Below, piece by piece: positions 13,724 through 24,609 of a stretch of DNA of 64,000 nucleotides. The translations under genes were made by a program, and so were the position numbers. A model generated the notes under the pieces. It saw nothing but the letters and a program-made list of their open reading frames with translations, made no database searches and was not told the origin of the DNA. Source of the stretch: Loxodes magnus (taxonomy: Eukaryota; Ciliophora; Karyorelictea; Loxodida; Loxodidae); the NCBI GenBank assembly GCA_946699065.1, contig CAMPDV010000108.1, forward strand, positions 372,001-436,000, in the 5' to 3' direction. Each line of letters begins with the position of its first letter. Positions within the stretch are counted from its first letter, which is position 1.

Positions 13724-13783
13724 CCAAAGCATAGGATGCAATACGCGATTATGGGTACATCTTTTCCCCGAGCTATGATGAAG
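13724..13783 (+). ncRNA. conserved RNA-like block, copy A
   Basis: Shares an ordered set of short motifs with two blocks at 61894 and 62043: CCAAAGC, ATTATGGGTAC, TTCCCC and TGATGAAG. Outer stem CATAG (13730-13734) pairs with CTATG (13773-13777). In the other copies the same stem is CAGAGG/CCTCTG, a compensatory change. An inner GGG...CCC hairpin is kept. TGATGA resembles a box C core but no box D partner was established, so snoRNA identity is not claimed. Confidence 0.5.
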
Positions 13784-14208
13784 AAGATTTTCTCCTGGCA
13801 TTCAGAGCTCCAGCTTGTCAAATCTTACTTCTAGGAGTTTCTTGTTATTGGTTTCTCTTTCTAATATTTATCCTCCGTCCGCGTTCATTATTGATTACCT
13901 TGCTGGGCTCCAAGCAGCATCCGAAGGAAAGAGCTTTCCACCCTATTTAAATTTTATATATAATAATAATGAACTTAAAGTTAAAAATTCTTGGATTCCC
14001 TAAGATCTCAACTAGATTTTTGCTGCCATTTTTTTAACGTGAATGGATATCATAACCGAGTTTTTTACGTGAGAGTTAATCTTTAAAAGTCATATTAGCT
14101 TCCTGGAAATATTTTTCTCTTGTGAATTCCGGTTCCAGTATTCAAAATCTATTAAGCGTCTTTCACGATCGTAATTTTTCTTTTATTTAGACTTATTTCC
14201 AATAATTG
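13784..14208. other. moderately GC-rich sequence, no gene assigned
   Basis: Less AT-rich than the surroundings. A short plus-strand open frame exists (13815-14003) but has no family resemblance and sits inside the RNA-like island. It may be the 3' part of the block-A RNA or element interior. Confidence 0.25.
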
Positions 14209-14492
14209 AAAAGATGGTGGGAGCTGAGAATGACCTTCGTGACAACACTTTCTGGTTTTATGGCTAGGAACAACTTCCTTTCCTGTCGCTGAGAAAGTCC
14301 CTGGTCAGAGTCATTTTCTGAAGGTAACACTGTCTTCGAGATTATCCGCTCTTGGTAGGGGCTTTAAGTCTGGTTGCTCATAACGATGGAGCTTCCTAGC
14401 AGCTGTGCCTGGAGCACAACAGGATATCCCCGTTATTCCATAAAAAGAGAGCGTCGGGTCGTGCAATCGGAAAGGAGTTTCCGGTCCAAAAA
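14209..14492 (-). ncRNA. candidate structured RNA, right (inverted) copy
   Basis: Inverted, diverged copy of 12547-12830. Shared blocks on this strand include TATGGAATAACGGGGATATC, AGCCCCTACCA, GACTTTCTCAGCGACAGGAA and CAGCTCCCACCATC, followed by a T4 run at 14209-14212. Stems at 14468-14483, 14404-14418 and 14306-14320 differ in sequence from the left copy but still pair. Divergence that preserves pairing argues for selection on RNA structure rather than a recent palindromic duplication. Confidence 0.55.
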
Positions 14493-14519
14493 CTTTTTTA
14501 GTTGAAATTAATTAATTAG

Positions 14520-15030
14520 ACTTATTTCCACCAACACAATGTCTTAATAAATGTCGAATTTAATTTCAAACCAAAATTGTTTGGTTTATCTTTTCTGAGG
14601 CTTTTCTAAGGTTTTTAATTTTCAAGCTAATTAATTTTTTTAAGATTCTTTTAAGACCGCTAGCATAGCTGTTATTATGTGACTAAATTATTCTAGATGA
14701 ATTGATTTCTAATTATTAACATTCATTATTTAATCTTTTATAAAATTCATTAATTCTCTTATTTTTCTCCTTTCCCTATCCTTTTTCAATAATATTAGTT
14801 TATATTTTGCATTAGATCGAGCTATAAAAAGAATACTGATTTCTTTTCAATCTTATCTGGATTAATCTCAACTTTATTAATCATAATTTTATCTTACGAT
14901 GAGGAACTTTATAACTCTTCTTGCTTTTGATCTTTCTAAAATTGATTTGCTGATTTCCTTTATGCGTCTCTAATTTATTTTTGTAAGGTAAATAGATTAT
15001 TCCATCTTCTTTTATTTTGAAAATCGTTAA
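14520..15030 (-). pseudogene. hypothetical gene with homopolymer frame breaks
   Basis: Minus-strand sequence with coding composition in pieces: KNKLETHKGNQQINFRK, then MINKVEINPDKIEKK in the next frame, then KEKNKRINEFYKRLN back in the first. Each switch coincides with an A4 run where one base more or less would restore a single frame. No ATG start or TGA stop was fixed. The 3' end runs toward the RNA-like copy ending at 14492. No family recognised. Either a decayed gene or a gene with assembly indels. Confidence 0.35.
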
Positions 15031-15122
15031 TTAATTTTATTTTATTAGAACAATTTATCTTATTTTTATTGCTAATAAAATAAAAATTAGATTTATTGGA
15101 GAAAATTTAAAAGTCCAGGAAA

Positions 15123-15945
15123 ATGAAGAATTACAAAACATCAAAAACTTAGCAAGGAAAGGCTAGGACATAAATTAGACGAGAAGAGAAAAAGCAAAAT
15201 CTTCAGAATCTTTCTAATCGTATCAAGGAAAGCAACTATAAGGAACCTAGTAAAGAACTTCAATAATAGAACAAAAAATGGATCTGTTTCTGAATAATAT
15301 GAAAAAAGAAGAAAACTCTCAGCAAGCAGGATGATGAAATTTACATTTTTTAAACAAAATAATAGAAATTATAGAACATGTAGAACAAATTTCCTTAGAA
15401 TGACTTACTTAAAAAAGTAACTTATTCAAGCCAAATATTAGCAGAAGAACAGCTGAGGTGTTAATACTAAGACAATAAATTAGAAATCCAATAATCACTG
15501 AGGAAACTAAGACTGATATAATATCTAATCAAATGAATGATTAAATAGAAATTAAAAGAATTGAGATAGTCAAAAGATAGGAAAAACTTGAAAATTTTAA
15601 TTACAAAATAGAAACAGAAAAGAAGATAAAGATGTGCTATATTGCAATTCTTCACATTTCTTCATTGGTTATAAAAGAATTAAAAAGCAAGAGTTAAGAA
15701 TCTGAAGAGAACTAACTAGTTTTTTTATTAATAGCAGCGAGATTTACTAAAAAAGATCTGATATGGTGTAGACCTTAGTAAGATAGATAGGAAGTTGAAA
15801 TCATCCAAATTTAAAAATTTTCATTAATCTAACCTTGATAAAAATAGATAGCTTGAATTTTCTGAAATTCTAAGGAAAGCAAACATTTCTTAAACTTTTA
15901 GTTAATAAAAAAAGTTAAAAAAATTAAAAAGCTTTGTTAAAGCCT
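15123..15945 (+). CDS. hypothetical coiled-coil, Gln/Lys-rich protein (3' end unresolved)
   Basis: From ATG 15123 a single frame runs with Gln codons TAA/TAG throughout: MKNYKTSKTQQGKAR, then segments such as QNLQNLSNRIKESN and VTYSSQILAEEQL. It is rich in Lys, Gln and Glu, consistent with extended coiled coil. Several in-frame TGAs occur and coding composition continues past each, so they read as Trp (one at 15759-15761 could instead be the stop). The frame stays open to TGA 16119-16121, but past about 15950 it is antisense to the minus-strand gene ending at 16035, so I end it at the composition change. Function unknown. Confidence 0.5.
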
Positions 15946-16020
15946 TAGTAGTCAGCCATCTGACCTATCCTATCAGCTTATCTCCATTAGTTTGTCTTGA
16001 ATTCCTACTAGGCTTAGTTA

Positions 16021-16051
16021 GGCGGTGTAGCACTTCATTAGTGCACCATCC
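16021..16051. repeat. hairpin repeat, diverged copy 3
   Basis: GGCGGTGTAGCAC, loop TTCATTA, GTGCACCATCC. Keeps the TAGCAC/GTGC core of copies 1 and 2, with a different outer stem. It overlaps the stop-codon region of the minus-strand gene, so resemblance by chance is possible. Confidence 0.3.
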
Positions 16052-16767
16052 TTTAATATTCGGAATAGTTTTGGTCTTGCACTTAGCGTTCCTAATTATT
16101 TATCCAAGGATTAAGATTTGAATTAAAGAATCTTTTTCTATGAATTTTTCCGCTTTATGTTGGATATATCCTAAATAGTTTTCTAAAAATATCTTAATTA
16201 TTCTTTCTTTAAATTTCGCTTAGTTAGTATCAGTATTTTAATTGGTGTTATTTATTGCACACGTAGCATTTTATTCTTCTTTTAAACTATTATTCTTGTA
16301 ACACTTATTTAATTTAAATTTACTACTTATTTTAAATAAACGTTTACTGTTTATTTTAATTTGAGGCTTCATTTTCTATTTCCATAGGATCTGATTAATT
16401 CTGTTAAATCAAAAATGGCGTAACCTGAATTTATTATTAAATTTAAAGAATTCTTTGTTCCAGTTTGTTTTCTATTTCTTATGATTATTAATATTGTTTC
16501 TCAAGTAAAGACGTTATTAGTTTTTCTAATTTTTCTACTTTATCAGTGAGGTATCTATCTTTAAACTTAAACTCTTTTAATGACTTAGATAATATTTCTA
16601 TTTGAGTTTGTGTCGGAAGTTTTTTTAGTTCTGGATTTCCAAGTGGTTAATGTTCGTCATATCAATCATATTTCTCACTTTCACTAATTGTAATTATTTA
16701 GCTTTTTTTTTAGAGAATTTTCCTGTTTCGATGTTTGTTCAAAGTTCTGTTATTTCTTAGAAGCCAT
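16035..16767 (-). CDS. hypothetical Gln-rich protein with Cys/His motif, frameshifted
   Basis: ATG at 16767 begins MASKKQQNFEQTSKQENS and then meets an A9 run. Reading one A fewer joins it to a long, clearly coding frame (SESEKYDWYDEHQPLGN, SLKEFKFKDRYLTDKVEKLE, a Gln-rich middle). No GT precedes the junction, so a small intron does not explain the break. Near the C-terminus KCYVCNKQH is a CxxC-x3-H cluster reminiscent of a short zinc knuckle, but a fourth ligand is not evident. I end the gene at TGA 16035-16037 (244 codons after correcting the A run). Coding-like text continues beyond that TGA, so it may be Trp. A retroelement Gag-like origin is possible but unproven. Confidence 0.5.
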
Positions 16768-17822
16768 TTTATGATTAATAATAATAATTGGAGAAAAGGA
16801 TAAGCTTTCATTATCTACTTTATACTTTCTAAAAATTTAATTCCTATGATCCTTTTTTCTATTCCAATTATCTATGTTTAAATGTAATAGAAACTAATTA
16901 TTTCTCACTGGATTTTAACTGTAAACTTTGTTTCTTATTTAAGCTTATGTGAGTCTTGATTATAATATTTTTTAATACATTTTTATTTTTAAACTTGAAG
17001 ATATAATACCAAGATTTCAAAGCCAAAATTTCTATAAGTGATATGTTCTTTCAAAAACTACATATGTAAGTGATAAACTTACTTTTTATTCTAAATTTAT
17101 TATTTAAATTCATAAGGAGTAATCAACATTTGCAACTTCAAATCTTCAATTATAAGCTTTTCCATCTGTAAATAAATTTAAATATACAATTTAAAGAGTA
17201 TATTTATCATAAAAAATAGAAATAACATACTTATGAACCTAATTTTGTAATTTTTGATATAATTCTTTTAGATATTAGCCTTATAGTTTATGCAGTTAAG
17301 AATCGTAGTTATAAATACTGTTCTTATTTGAATATTTATTTAGGTTTGATTTTTTGGGTAATTAAAAAAGCAAAATTTTATTAATAGCTTAATTGAAAAG
17401 TATCTTCTTTGTATGTTGATTGGTTTTTCAAATAGTATAATAATTTTAAGGTAAAAGTATAATAATTATAAGTAGAGATAAGATAAAGCAATACCATCCT
17501 ATTTTTTATTGCTTATTGATTACTTAATATACATCAATTTATCCCTTAAATCAAAAAATTGGCTTATAATATTTTGAATGTATTGGACATATAAAGATAT
17601 AATATTTATTTCTTTAAATAACTTTACCTTCATAATTGAAGGTATTTATCTTATTTAATTTCAAAGGCCTTTTTAATTTCTAAAGTATTGCTGCCTCATT
17701 TTCCGTTATATTATAAAAGTGTTATTTACATGCCTATATAGATTATAATTGATAGATATTAGAACTTAATAAAAGTAGAAAGTTAAATTAGCTTTAGTGT
17801 TAATTACTATAAATTGAAATAT
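16768..17822. other. AT-rich spacer, nothing recognised
   Basis: Intergenic stretch between two minus-strand genes. AT-rich with no sustained coding composition, so it should hold the promoter of the 16767 gene and the 3' flank of the 17823 gene. Confidence 0.4.
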
Positions 17823-20371
17823 TCATTGCTTTTTAATGAGGTTGTTTATCCTCTTGGAATAAGTTGAGTCTGTCGTTGAAATCATACTTGAGCTTTTTTT
17901 ATGCTTTTTATCACTGCTAAAGTAAAATTTAGAATCTGTTCTATTTTATGAAAAACGTCGAAAATCATTTTCAGAAGAATGTTTTGACTCGTTTTAAGAA
18001 AGGGCAAGTTTTAATTTAGTTTAGACGGGTGTTAGTTATTGCTACAATCTGCTGTCCTTGCTTTCAAACAAAGAATCAAACTTTGTAGAGCCTGGAAGTA
18101 TTTTATTTTGATCTCTAGTAGTGAAGCTACCTAAATCTTTCAAAATATTATTTGAACTTAAGTATCTCCTTTCAAAATTATTGTTGTAAAGCATATTTTG
18201 ATTATTAAATTTAAGCCTTAACTCCATAGCTATTTGCTTTACGGTCATATTATCTTTTATCGTTTCTTTTTAACTTCATTATTCAGTTTTTTACTTGCCT
18301 ACTTATTCTTTTAGCAATTTATTTGCTTTTGCTCCTAATGTTTAAATACCTTTATCCATTGAATTAAAGGTTCCTTAAAGTTAAGTATTTCAACTTTGTT
18401 TTTCTTCGTATAGCGGATTTTTGTTTTAGTTATTTAAGTTATTTGCTGTAAAATCACAACTCATCATATGTGTATTCTTATGTAAAAAATGATGATCCTT
18501 ATCTGATCTTGGTGTTAGCGACATTCACTTTAATTATATTGAATTTCTATTAGCTTTAATTTATTTCTGCTAAGCTTGCTTAATATTTTGTCTTTACTGT
18601 TTGAATTATTCAATTTCTTAATCAATTTATTCAGTCGAAGAATCACTTTCAAATATATTCTTTTTCCCTATTCTAGCTAGTGCCTTTTTTTCCTATACTG
18701 CTTTATCAGACATTCATTTAGCTGCCTTTATCATGTTATATATATTAGTACTCTTTCTTATATTTTTAGGCTATGTAGGAATAATAAAGTGTTGCTTAAA
18801 TATTGCTTTACCTTCATTCGCAATATTATCCTCCGCTATTTTCACTTTCTGTCTTAGTTTAATGTGCTAGTAGTTATTCACTATTACATTTGATTCTGCT
18901 AGTTTTTTTACAAAGTTGGATGCAATAAGCATACTAGGTCCATGTGAGAGCAATTACTAATAAAAGGACTTATATTGAGATACAAATGATATAGCACTCA
19001 CCAGCTTTTTTTCAAGTATTAGAAACATAGCTATAAGATCATTATAAAGCTAATTCTAATTTCCATCTATTTGTTATACTATTAAATCCAGCTATTCCAT
19101 ATCATCATGCTATAATGCTTTAAAGTATTTAGCAAGTCACTCAGTCAAGTCAAATTTAATATTTGGACCTAATAATTATTATTAATCCCAACTGTCAACA
19201 TGCTAGACCAGATTAAAGAGCTATAAAGTGATAAAAGCAGTTTATCTCTAAAAAGCTTTCGCTTTCTAGACTTTACTGTTAGCAATTCTAGTTTGAAGCA
19301 AGTCTCCTACTTATGTTTCTTTTAAATACTCTAGCTTTTTTTATTGCTGTTGAATAAATTCTAATTAAACTTTATTAGATTCTTGCAATAAATTTTAGTA
19401 CTATTCATGGAGCTAAGCATATAGAATTGATTTTTCAGTTACTTAATTTTCTCTACTCTGCTAGGTAATTTGTTGTTCTCTAAATTTCTCAATGATTTAG
19501 TCAGTATTTGAAGTTTTAAAATATTGAGTTATTTTTTTCCAGCATCCTTACATTCGTTAAAGCTATAAAAATCACATAATTTTGAATTCAAATAAAATCC
19601 TTTTTTTTCTTTATAGTTATTCCAACCTCAGAGTCAATATTCTGTTTCTTTCCTTTAGAATTTGTTCCTAACTCTCTTTATGCTAAATTTTTTTCTGCTG
19701 CTTCTAGTTTAGTTCAGAATTTAATTTTTGAAAGTATCATCTTCTAGAAGTCATAACTTAGTGAAAACTTTGAATCTTTTTATTGGAGTTTTTGAATAGT
19801 TTATTCTTATTCTTGATATTATACTAATTCTATAACAAAGTGAGACGAACTTCGCTCATATTTCTTAGCCTTTTTTCTAAATTTACAACTGCTACCTTTA
19901 ATTAATTAACCTTTTCCTTCTGAATTACGTGTTCTTCTCTTAATCTCTGTAGAACATACTCATAGCACTCGCAATCGAATTAAAGTTAATTTCTAAATTA
20001 GAATCTTACGCTTTTCAATTTACGTCTTAAATGTGTTCTTTAATAGAGGTAATTTTATTCTCTTGCATAATTTACTTCTCTGATTTTTCTCGAGTTGTAT
20101 CTTCTAGCTGTTGTTTAAAAGTTTAAAGGTATTCTTCTAGCTTTCGTCTTTACATAAAGTTTTTACTAAGTATTTTTTGCTAAACTTCGTCATTAAGTAC
20201 GAAAGAGCACAATTTTTCCTTTTCTTTTCATATAAAATTGCTCCTTTCATCTTCCAAAAAGGAATTATCACTGTCTTAAGAATCAGAAGATTCAGCAGTT
20301 GCTTAAGCTTCGTTACCTTAAGTTTGAACATTTTAAAACTACAAGATAAGTTATGACTTCTAATAGTTCAT
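17823..20371 (-). CDS. large coiled-coil protein, 843 aa, one 17-nt intron
   Basis: ATG 20371 (MNYQKSQLILQFQNV) leads to an acidic patch (SSDSQDSDNSFLEDE), then long charged helices (RRKLEEYLQTFKQQLED, QKEKVNQLKVAVVNLEKR, KKLEYLKETQVG), a more globular middle (WDQQQLLGPNIKFDLTEW, QLLSHGPSMLIASNFVKK) and a Ser/Lys-rich tail ending IKKQ-TGA at 17823. Removing a 17-nt GTAAG...TTTAG intron (19993-20009) makes the whole gene one frame of exactly 844 codons. Several Trp are encoded by TGA. No named family recognised. Length, composition and ciliate context would suit a cytoskeletal or ciliary coiled-coil protein, but that is inference only. Confidence 0.8.
19993..20009 (-). other. 17-nt spliceosomal intron
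   Basis: GTAAGATTCTAATTTAG on the minus strand. Its removal joins two coding frames (DVNWKA | NQLQFDC). It has a canonical GTAAG start and a CTAAT just before the TTTAG end. Confidence 0.85.
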
Positions 20372-21595
20372 TATATTAGAAGTAAAGCTTTTCTTAATTG
20401 AAGGCTTCATTTATAAAGCTCAAGATTACTTAAATCTTTAATTAAGCTTAATTCATTTGCTTTATATACTTAATCTAATAAATTCCCTAACTATATTTCT
20501 TAACGTTAAACAACTAATTTCCACTCTTCTTAGCACTTTAAATCTATGAATATTTAGTACTCATACTTTGATGAAATTCTATTTCACTGATATATTAAAA
20601 CTGAAAGCTTTTCATATAATATACTCTGGTATACAAATGTTTTCTAAACTTATTACTATACTGTAACCATATATATCTTATAGACCAGAAGTTATAGATA
20701 TATTATATTATTTAGATCCTCTAATTGAAGGTATAAAATATTTATTACTCATGATAACTAAAATTTATTCTAATTAAACGTTATATTAACTTAGTAAAAT
20801 GCAGTTCTTATAGCTATAATAATTTTGTTATTATTATTTTAGTAGCAAAGCTTTTATATAAATTCTAGTTAAAATACCATTTTAATAATTGATAATTAGT
20901 CTTTAATATCTTTCATTATATTTAATGTATGTTATTGCTTACTTATTTTTAGACTATTCTAATGATAAAAATTGTTTATTACTTTCCAAGTTAACAAGCT
21001 AGTAGTTCTACTGAAGTATGATAAAATGGAATGTAGACCGTAGTACTTAGCTGTATTTAATTAGGAGGCTTTATCTCAGATATTTCTTTTCTAAGTAAAT
21101 TGTTAGACTTCTACCTTACTTTTCAGCTTCTATCTAATATCAATAAAATGAGAGAAAGTATTTGGTTAATTCTCGTTTAGTTATCAATTTAAATTTTGCT
21201 AAATTATCTATTGAAGAAGAAATAACTAAGATACTGCTATTGCTAGCACGTATGTAAACTCAGAACTATAACTCCCATATAAAACAATAAGCATCATAAA
21301 AATAGATTAGAAGTAGTATCTTTTAAAGGAATGAAAATGGAGTATACTATGTAATGCATAGGATAGAATTCTATAGTAACTATTAAATTTAATATTTTGT
21401 GTGAACTGTTATTAGTAGATTAAAGGTATGAAGTATAAACTAGTTTGAATAAAGAACTGTCTATACTTTGTAGACTAAAGAGCAATACTTGAAATATTAA
21501 TTTTAAAGCAGTAAACAAGTTTATAAATAGATAATTAGCTTTAAGTTTATCACTCAAATTAACTGAAATAATAGTTGTTGATGTGTTATTATCTC
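20372..21595. other. AT-rich spacer between two minus-strand genes
   Basis: No coding composition seen. Contains the upstream region of the 20371 gene and the 3' flank of the FYVE-kinase gene. Confidence 0.4.
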
Positions 21596-23032
21596 TCATT
21601 TGCTTTTGAAGAAAGAAGCAAAAGCACTTTAATCGCATCTTTTTTTTAAGAATGTATGCTTTAGCAAAACAGCAACAGAAGGACGTAAAGCTGGATCTTT
21701 TTGAAGACATGTATTAGTGAATTCCTTTAGTTCATCTGATCCACAATCTAATTTGGGAGGTTCTGAAGTACATATATAAAACAAAGTTTTAACTGGAGGA
21801 AGTCCGAAATAAGGAGGTTGGCCTTTACATATTTCAATTACTACAATTCCTAGACTTCACACATCTACTTTAGTGTCGTATTTTTTGCCCATTATTAGCT
21901 CAGGAGCCATTCAACTTGGTGTACCAACAATACTGGTTTTACGATCATATTCAGCTGTGAGTTAAGCACAATATCCAAAATCACCTAATTTAATTTTTCC
22001 ATCTTAAGTGATGAAGATATTATCAGATTTGATATCTCTATGTATTTTATGCTAAGAGTGAAGATAATGAAGAGCTTGCAAAATACTATAAAATACGAAG
22101 GCTACAAAAGTCTCATTTATTAAGCTTCTACGTTCTATTATTTTGGTTAAGTTAGTTTCCATTAATTCTTCCACAACCCAGAAACTATTGTCATAGTAAT
22201 AAGTTTCAAAGCAACTAATTATATTAGGGTGATTTGTTAAACTCATGGTTTAAATCTCATTTACAATGTAATGTTCACTTGTTTCATTAGTAACGAACAT
22301 CTATTTGATTGCAACTTCTCTTTTATTCTTCCTTTCCATTCCTACAAACACTATTCCTTATCTTCCCTTTCCTATTTCCTTTAGTAGCTCATACTTCAAT
22401 TATGGATTCTTCTGCTTCATTTTAATTGCATAGCTATTTATGGATTGAATAATTTCTTAGGTTGGAGGAGCTGACATTGAATATAGCAACGCTCCAAAAG
22501 CAGCTGCTGGATTAGTTTAAGCTTCTTCTTTAGAAATTCCATTCATCTCAATTAAATTCTATAGAATAGCTGGTAAACTAGCATAACTCTCGAATGTAGT
22601 AAAAGCTTGCAGAGATTCCTACGAAAGTCCAAGTTTATCAGCAAGTTACTGACTTAAGCTGAAAGTCATAGAATTTTCGATATTTTAGCTCTAGAAAGTA
22701 CTATGATCTTATTATTAATCAAGATTAGGCTTATAAGTAATTTCACGAGCCTAATGCTATTCTTTAGCCGGCTACTTTAAATCTTAAAATATTACTATCA
22801 AGCCTCTACAGGCATTACATATTCTTAAGTACCCTTTCCCTCTTGAACAGTCACCACAAACTAGTTTATAGCAAATTCTACAGCTATGCTTAAGCAGAAA
22901 TAAGTGAAATTTTTTGGAGCACAACTAGCATTTTTCTCCCAATTTAAGAAAATTCTTAATTATGGTTCAAAACCCTCCTGAAAGAAAATTAGGAGGATTA
23001 TAAGGTTTGACTTAATTACCTTTACTTTCCAT
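21596..23032 (-). CDS. FYVE zinc finger plus PAK/STE20-type protein kinase
   Basis: 478 aa, intronless, ATG 23032 to TGA 21596. A FYVE-like zinc finger occupies about residues 30-80 (CQLC, then KHSCRICYKLVCGDCS, then RICNAC), a type that binds phosphoinositide on endosomal membranes. A segment at about 130-170 (LPAILQNLIEMNGISKEE...NPAAAF) resembles the C-terminal half of a PAK p21-binding/autoinhibitory region. The kinase domain (about 205-465) has EIGKGRQG, AIKQM, HRDIKSDN, GDFG and GTPSWMAPE with Trp encoded by TGA. A second TGA-Trp is in VDVWSLG. The group is STE20/PAK by GTPSWMAPE and the upstream module. It is inferred to link membrane lipid and a small GTPase to kinase output. The GTPase partner is unknown. 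Confidence 0.9.
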
Positions 23033-23639
23033 TTATTTTAAAATGCAAAAAATGGACTCTTATTTTAACTCTAGCTATATTTCATCATTCCCTCTACCAC
23101 TAAACTGATCAGATGTTAAAACTCAATAGCTTAGCTAAATATTACATCTAAGTAGTAGAATAGAGAGCATAAGGAATAAAGGAACAGAAAAATAGTATTA
23201 GATATAGTTAAAATTAGTATCTTGAAAAGGGATTTAAATGCCAATATTAAAAAGCTATCATTTATGCTATTTTATTCTATTCTTTTAAGAATCTAAAAAC
23301 ATCAAATTTATAAACAAAGGAGCTTTAAAGGCTTTTTAGATATAAATTTAATTTAGAAATTGCTATCAGTAGATAGTTAAAAGATTAGCGCTATGTAGTT
23401 TTACTACTAAATGCTAGTAAAGTATGTTAGTTGGTAGACTTCCAATATATATTATATTTAAAACTCTTTCAAGTCATAGAAAATAATCCAAATGCAAGTA
23501 ACACTATGCTTATATAATTAGAAAAGTAAGCAATGTTATGTGAAAACCCTTAGAGATATAGCATAATAATAGACTGTAAAGGATAAAGTATGACTTAATA
23601 ATAAAAAGGATAAGATTAATTCAAATTTAAACTTATAAA
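23033..23639. other. divergent promoter spacer
   Basis: 607 bp between a minus-strand gene starting at 23032 and a plus-strand gene starting at 23640. AT-rich, no gene seen, and the likely location of both promoters. Confidence 0.45.
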
Positions 23640-24609
23640 ATGTAGAAATTAGTCTCTATGCATCCTAATAAAAAGCTTAATTTGTATGAATAGCAAATGC
23701 TTCTTAAAAATTATCATAAACGAATTGTATAGGCCAGATCTACAATCGATCAAACTAACTCTGAATTTGGAAGGAGATTAGAAGGTAATTTATTATGCAG
23801 AAAGGAGAAGAAAAGAAACTAAGAAGTAGCTTTAGTAATCTGTTCCTTAAAGTAAAGGTAGCTTGGTTTAAGAAGTTAATTCTGGGTTTATGAGATAAAA
23901 AAATACTCCTTAGACAGCTCCAACTAATGTATTTCATGGCCTTTAAATGACAAGTTAAAGTAGATTTTCAAATGTAATGAATCGTGCTATGCCTAGTATT
24001 ATTAATACAGAATAGCATAATTAAAATCTCTTTCAATAGTAAGCTAAGGTATTACCTAGTCTTGAACTAGAGGTAACTCGAGCATAATAAAGAATTAAAT
24101 TACTCGAAGAGCGTTTAAAAAGACAATAGGATGTAAACGAATCGAGTACACAATAAGACAAAAAGTGAGAAGCGAAGAAAACACCTAAACGAACTATTTT
24201 CAAGTATAAATCCTAATTAGAATAGTAGCATTAAATTAATGAAATAAAGATTAGTAAATCTCCATAGCCAATGGTAAAACCTGATTTATGTGATAGTCCA
24301 AGATTCAATACAAAATATCATGCTATTGATTAGTAGGTATCTAGTAGCGAAGCCAAAAACATTCTCAGCAATCAATATTGTAATTAAAAGTCTCCTTTAA
24401 AGGAAAATAGCAAAAATTCTACACTATGAAATGAGCAGCAACTTGCAGAAAGTACTTTCTAATAGATTAGCAATCCAAATAACTAGATATAGTCAAGAAA
24501 TCTCTAATAAAGCAATCTTGTTGCAGGTAAAGAAAATTAAATTGAGGAAGTTAACGAATAGAGTGATGGAAGCTGCAGCATTGTGTAGTATGATAGTGAC
24601 AATAATTGA
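23640..24609 (+). CDS. hypothetical Gln/Ser-rich coiled-coil protein, 317 aa, one 16-nt intron
   Basis: ATG 23640 (MQKLVSMHPNKKLNLYEQQM) through exon 1, a 16-nt intron at 23785-23800, then LEERRRKETKKQLQQS and onward to DSDNN-TGA at 24607. The spliced frame is exactly 318 codons. A helical stretch (LELEVTRAQQRIKLLEERL) predicts coiled coil. The rest is polar, Ser/Gln/Asn-rich and probably disordered, with an SPRF-type motif. One in-frame TGA (KKWEAKK) and another (TLWNEQQ) read as Trp. No family recognised. Confidence 0.75.
23785..23800 (+). other. 16-nt spliceosomal intron
   Basis: GTAATTTATTATGCAG. Removing it joins GRRLE with ERRRKETKK in one frame and gives an exact codon count for the gene. 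Confidence 0.8.

Noticed and set aside
13815-14003. 62-aa plus-strand ORF (MSNLTSRSFLLLV...)
   Set aside because: No ciliate-code extension, no family resemblance, and it sits inside the RNA-like island.
12547-14492. Terminal inverted repeats of a DNA transposon
   Set aside because: Considered. No transposase inside, no clear target-site duplication at the edges, and covarying hairpins fit RNA genes better. Kept as the alternative.
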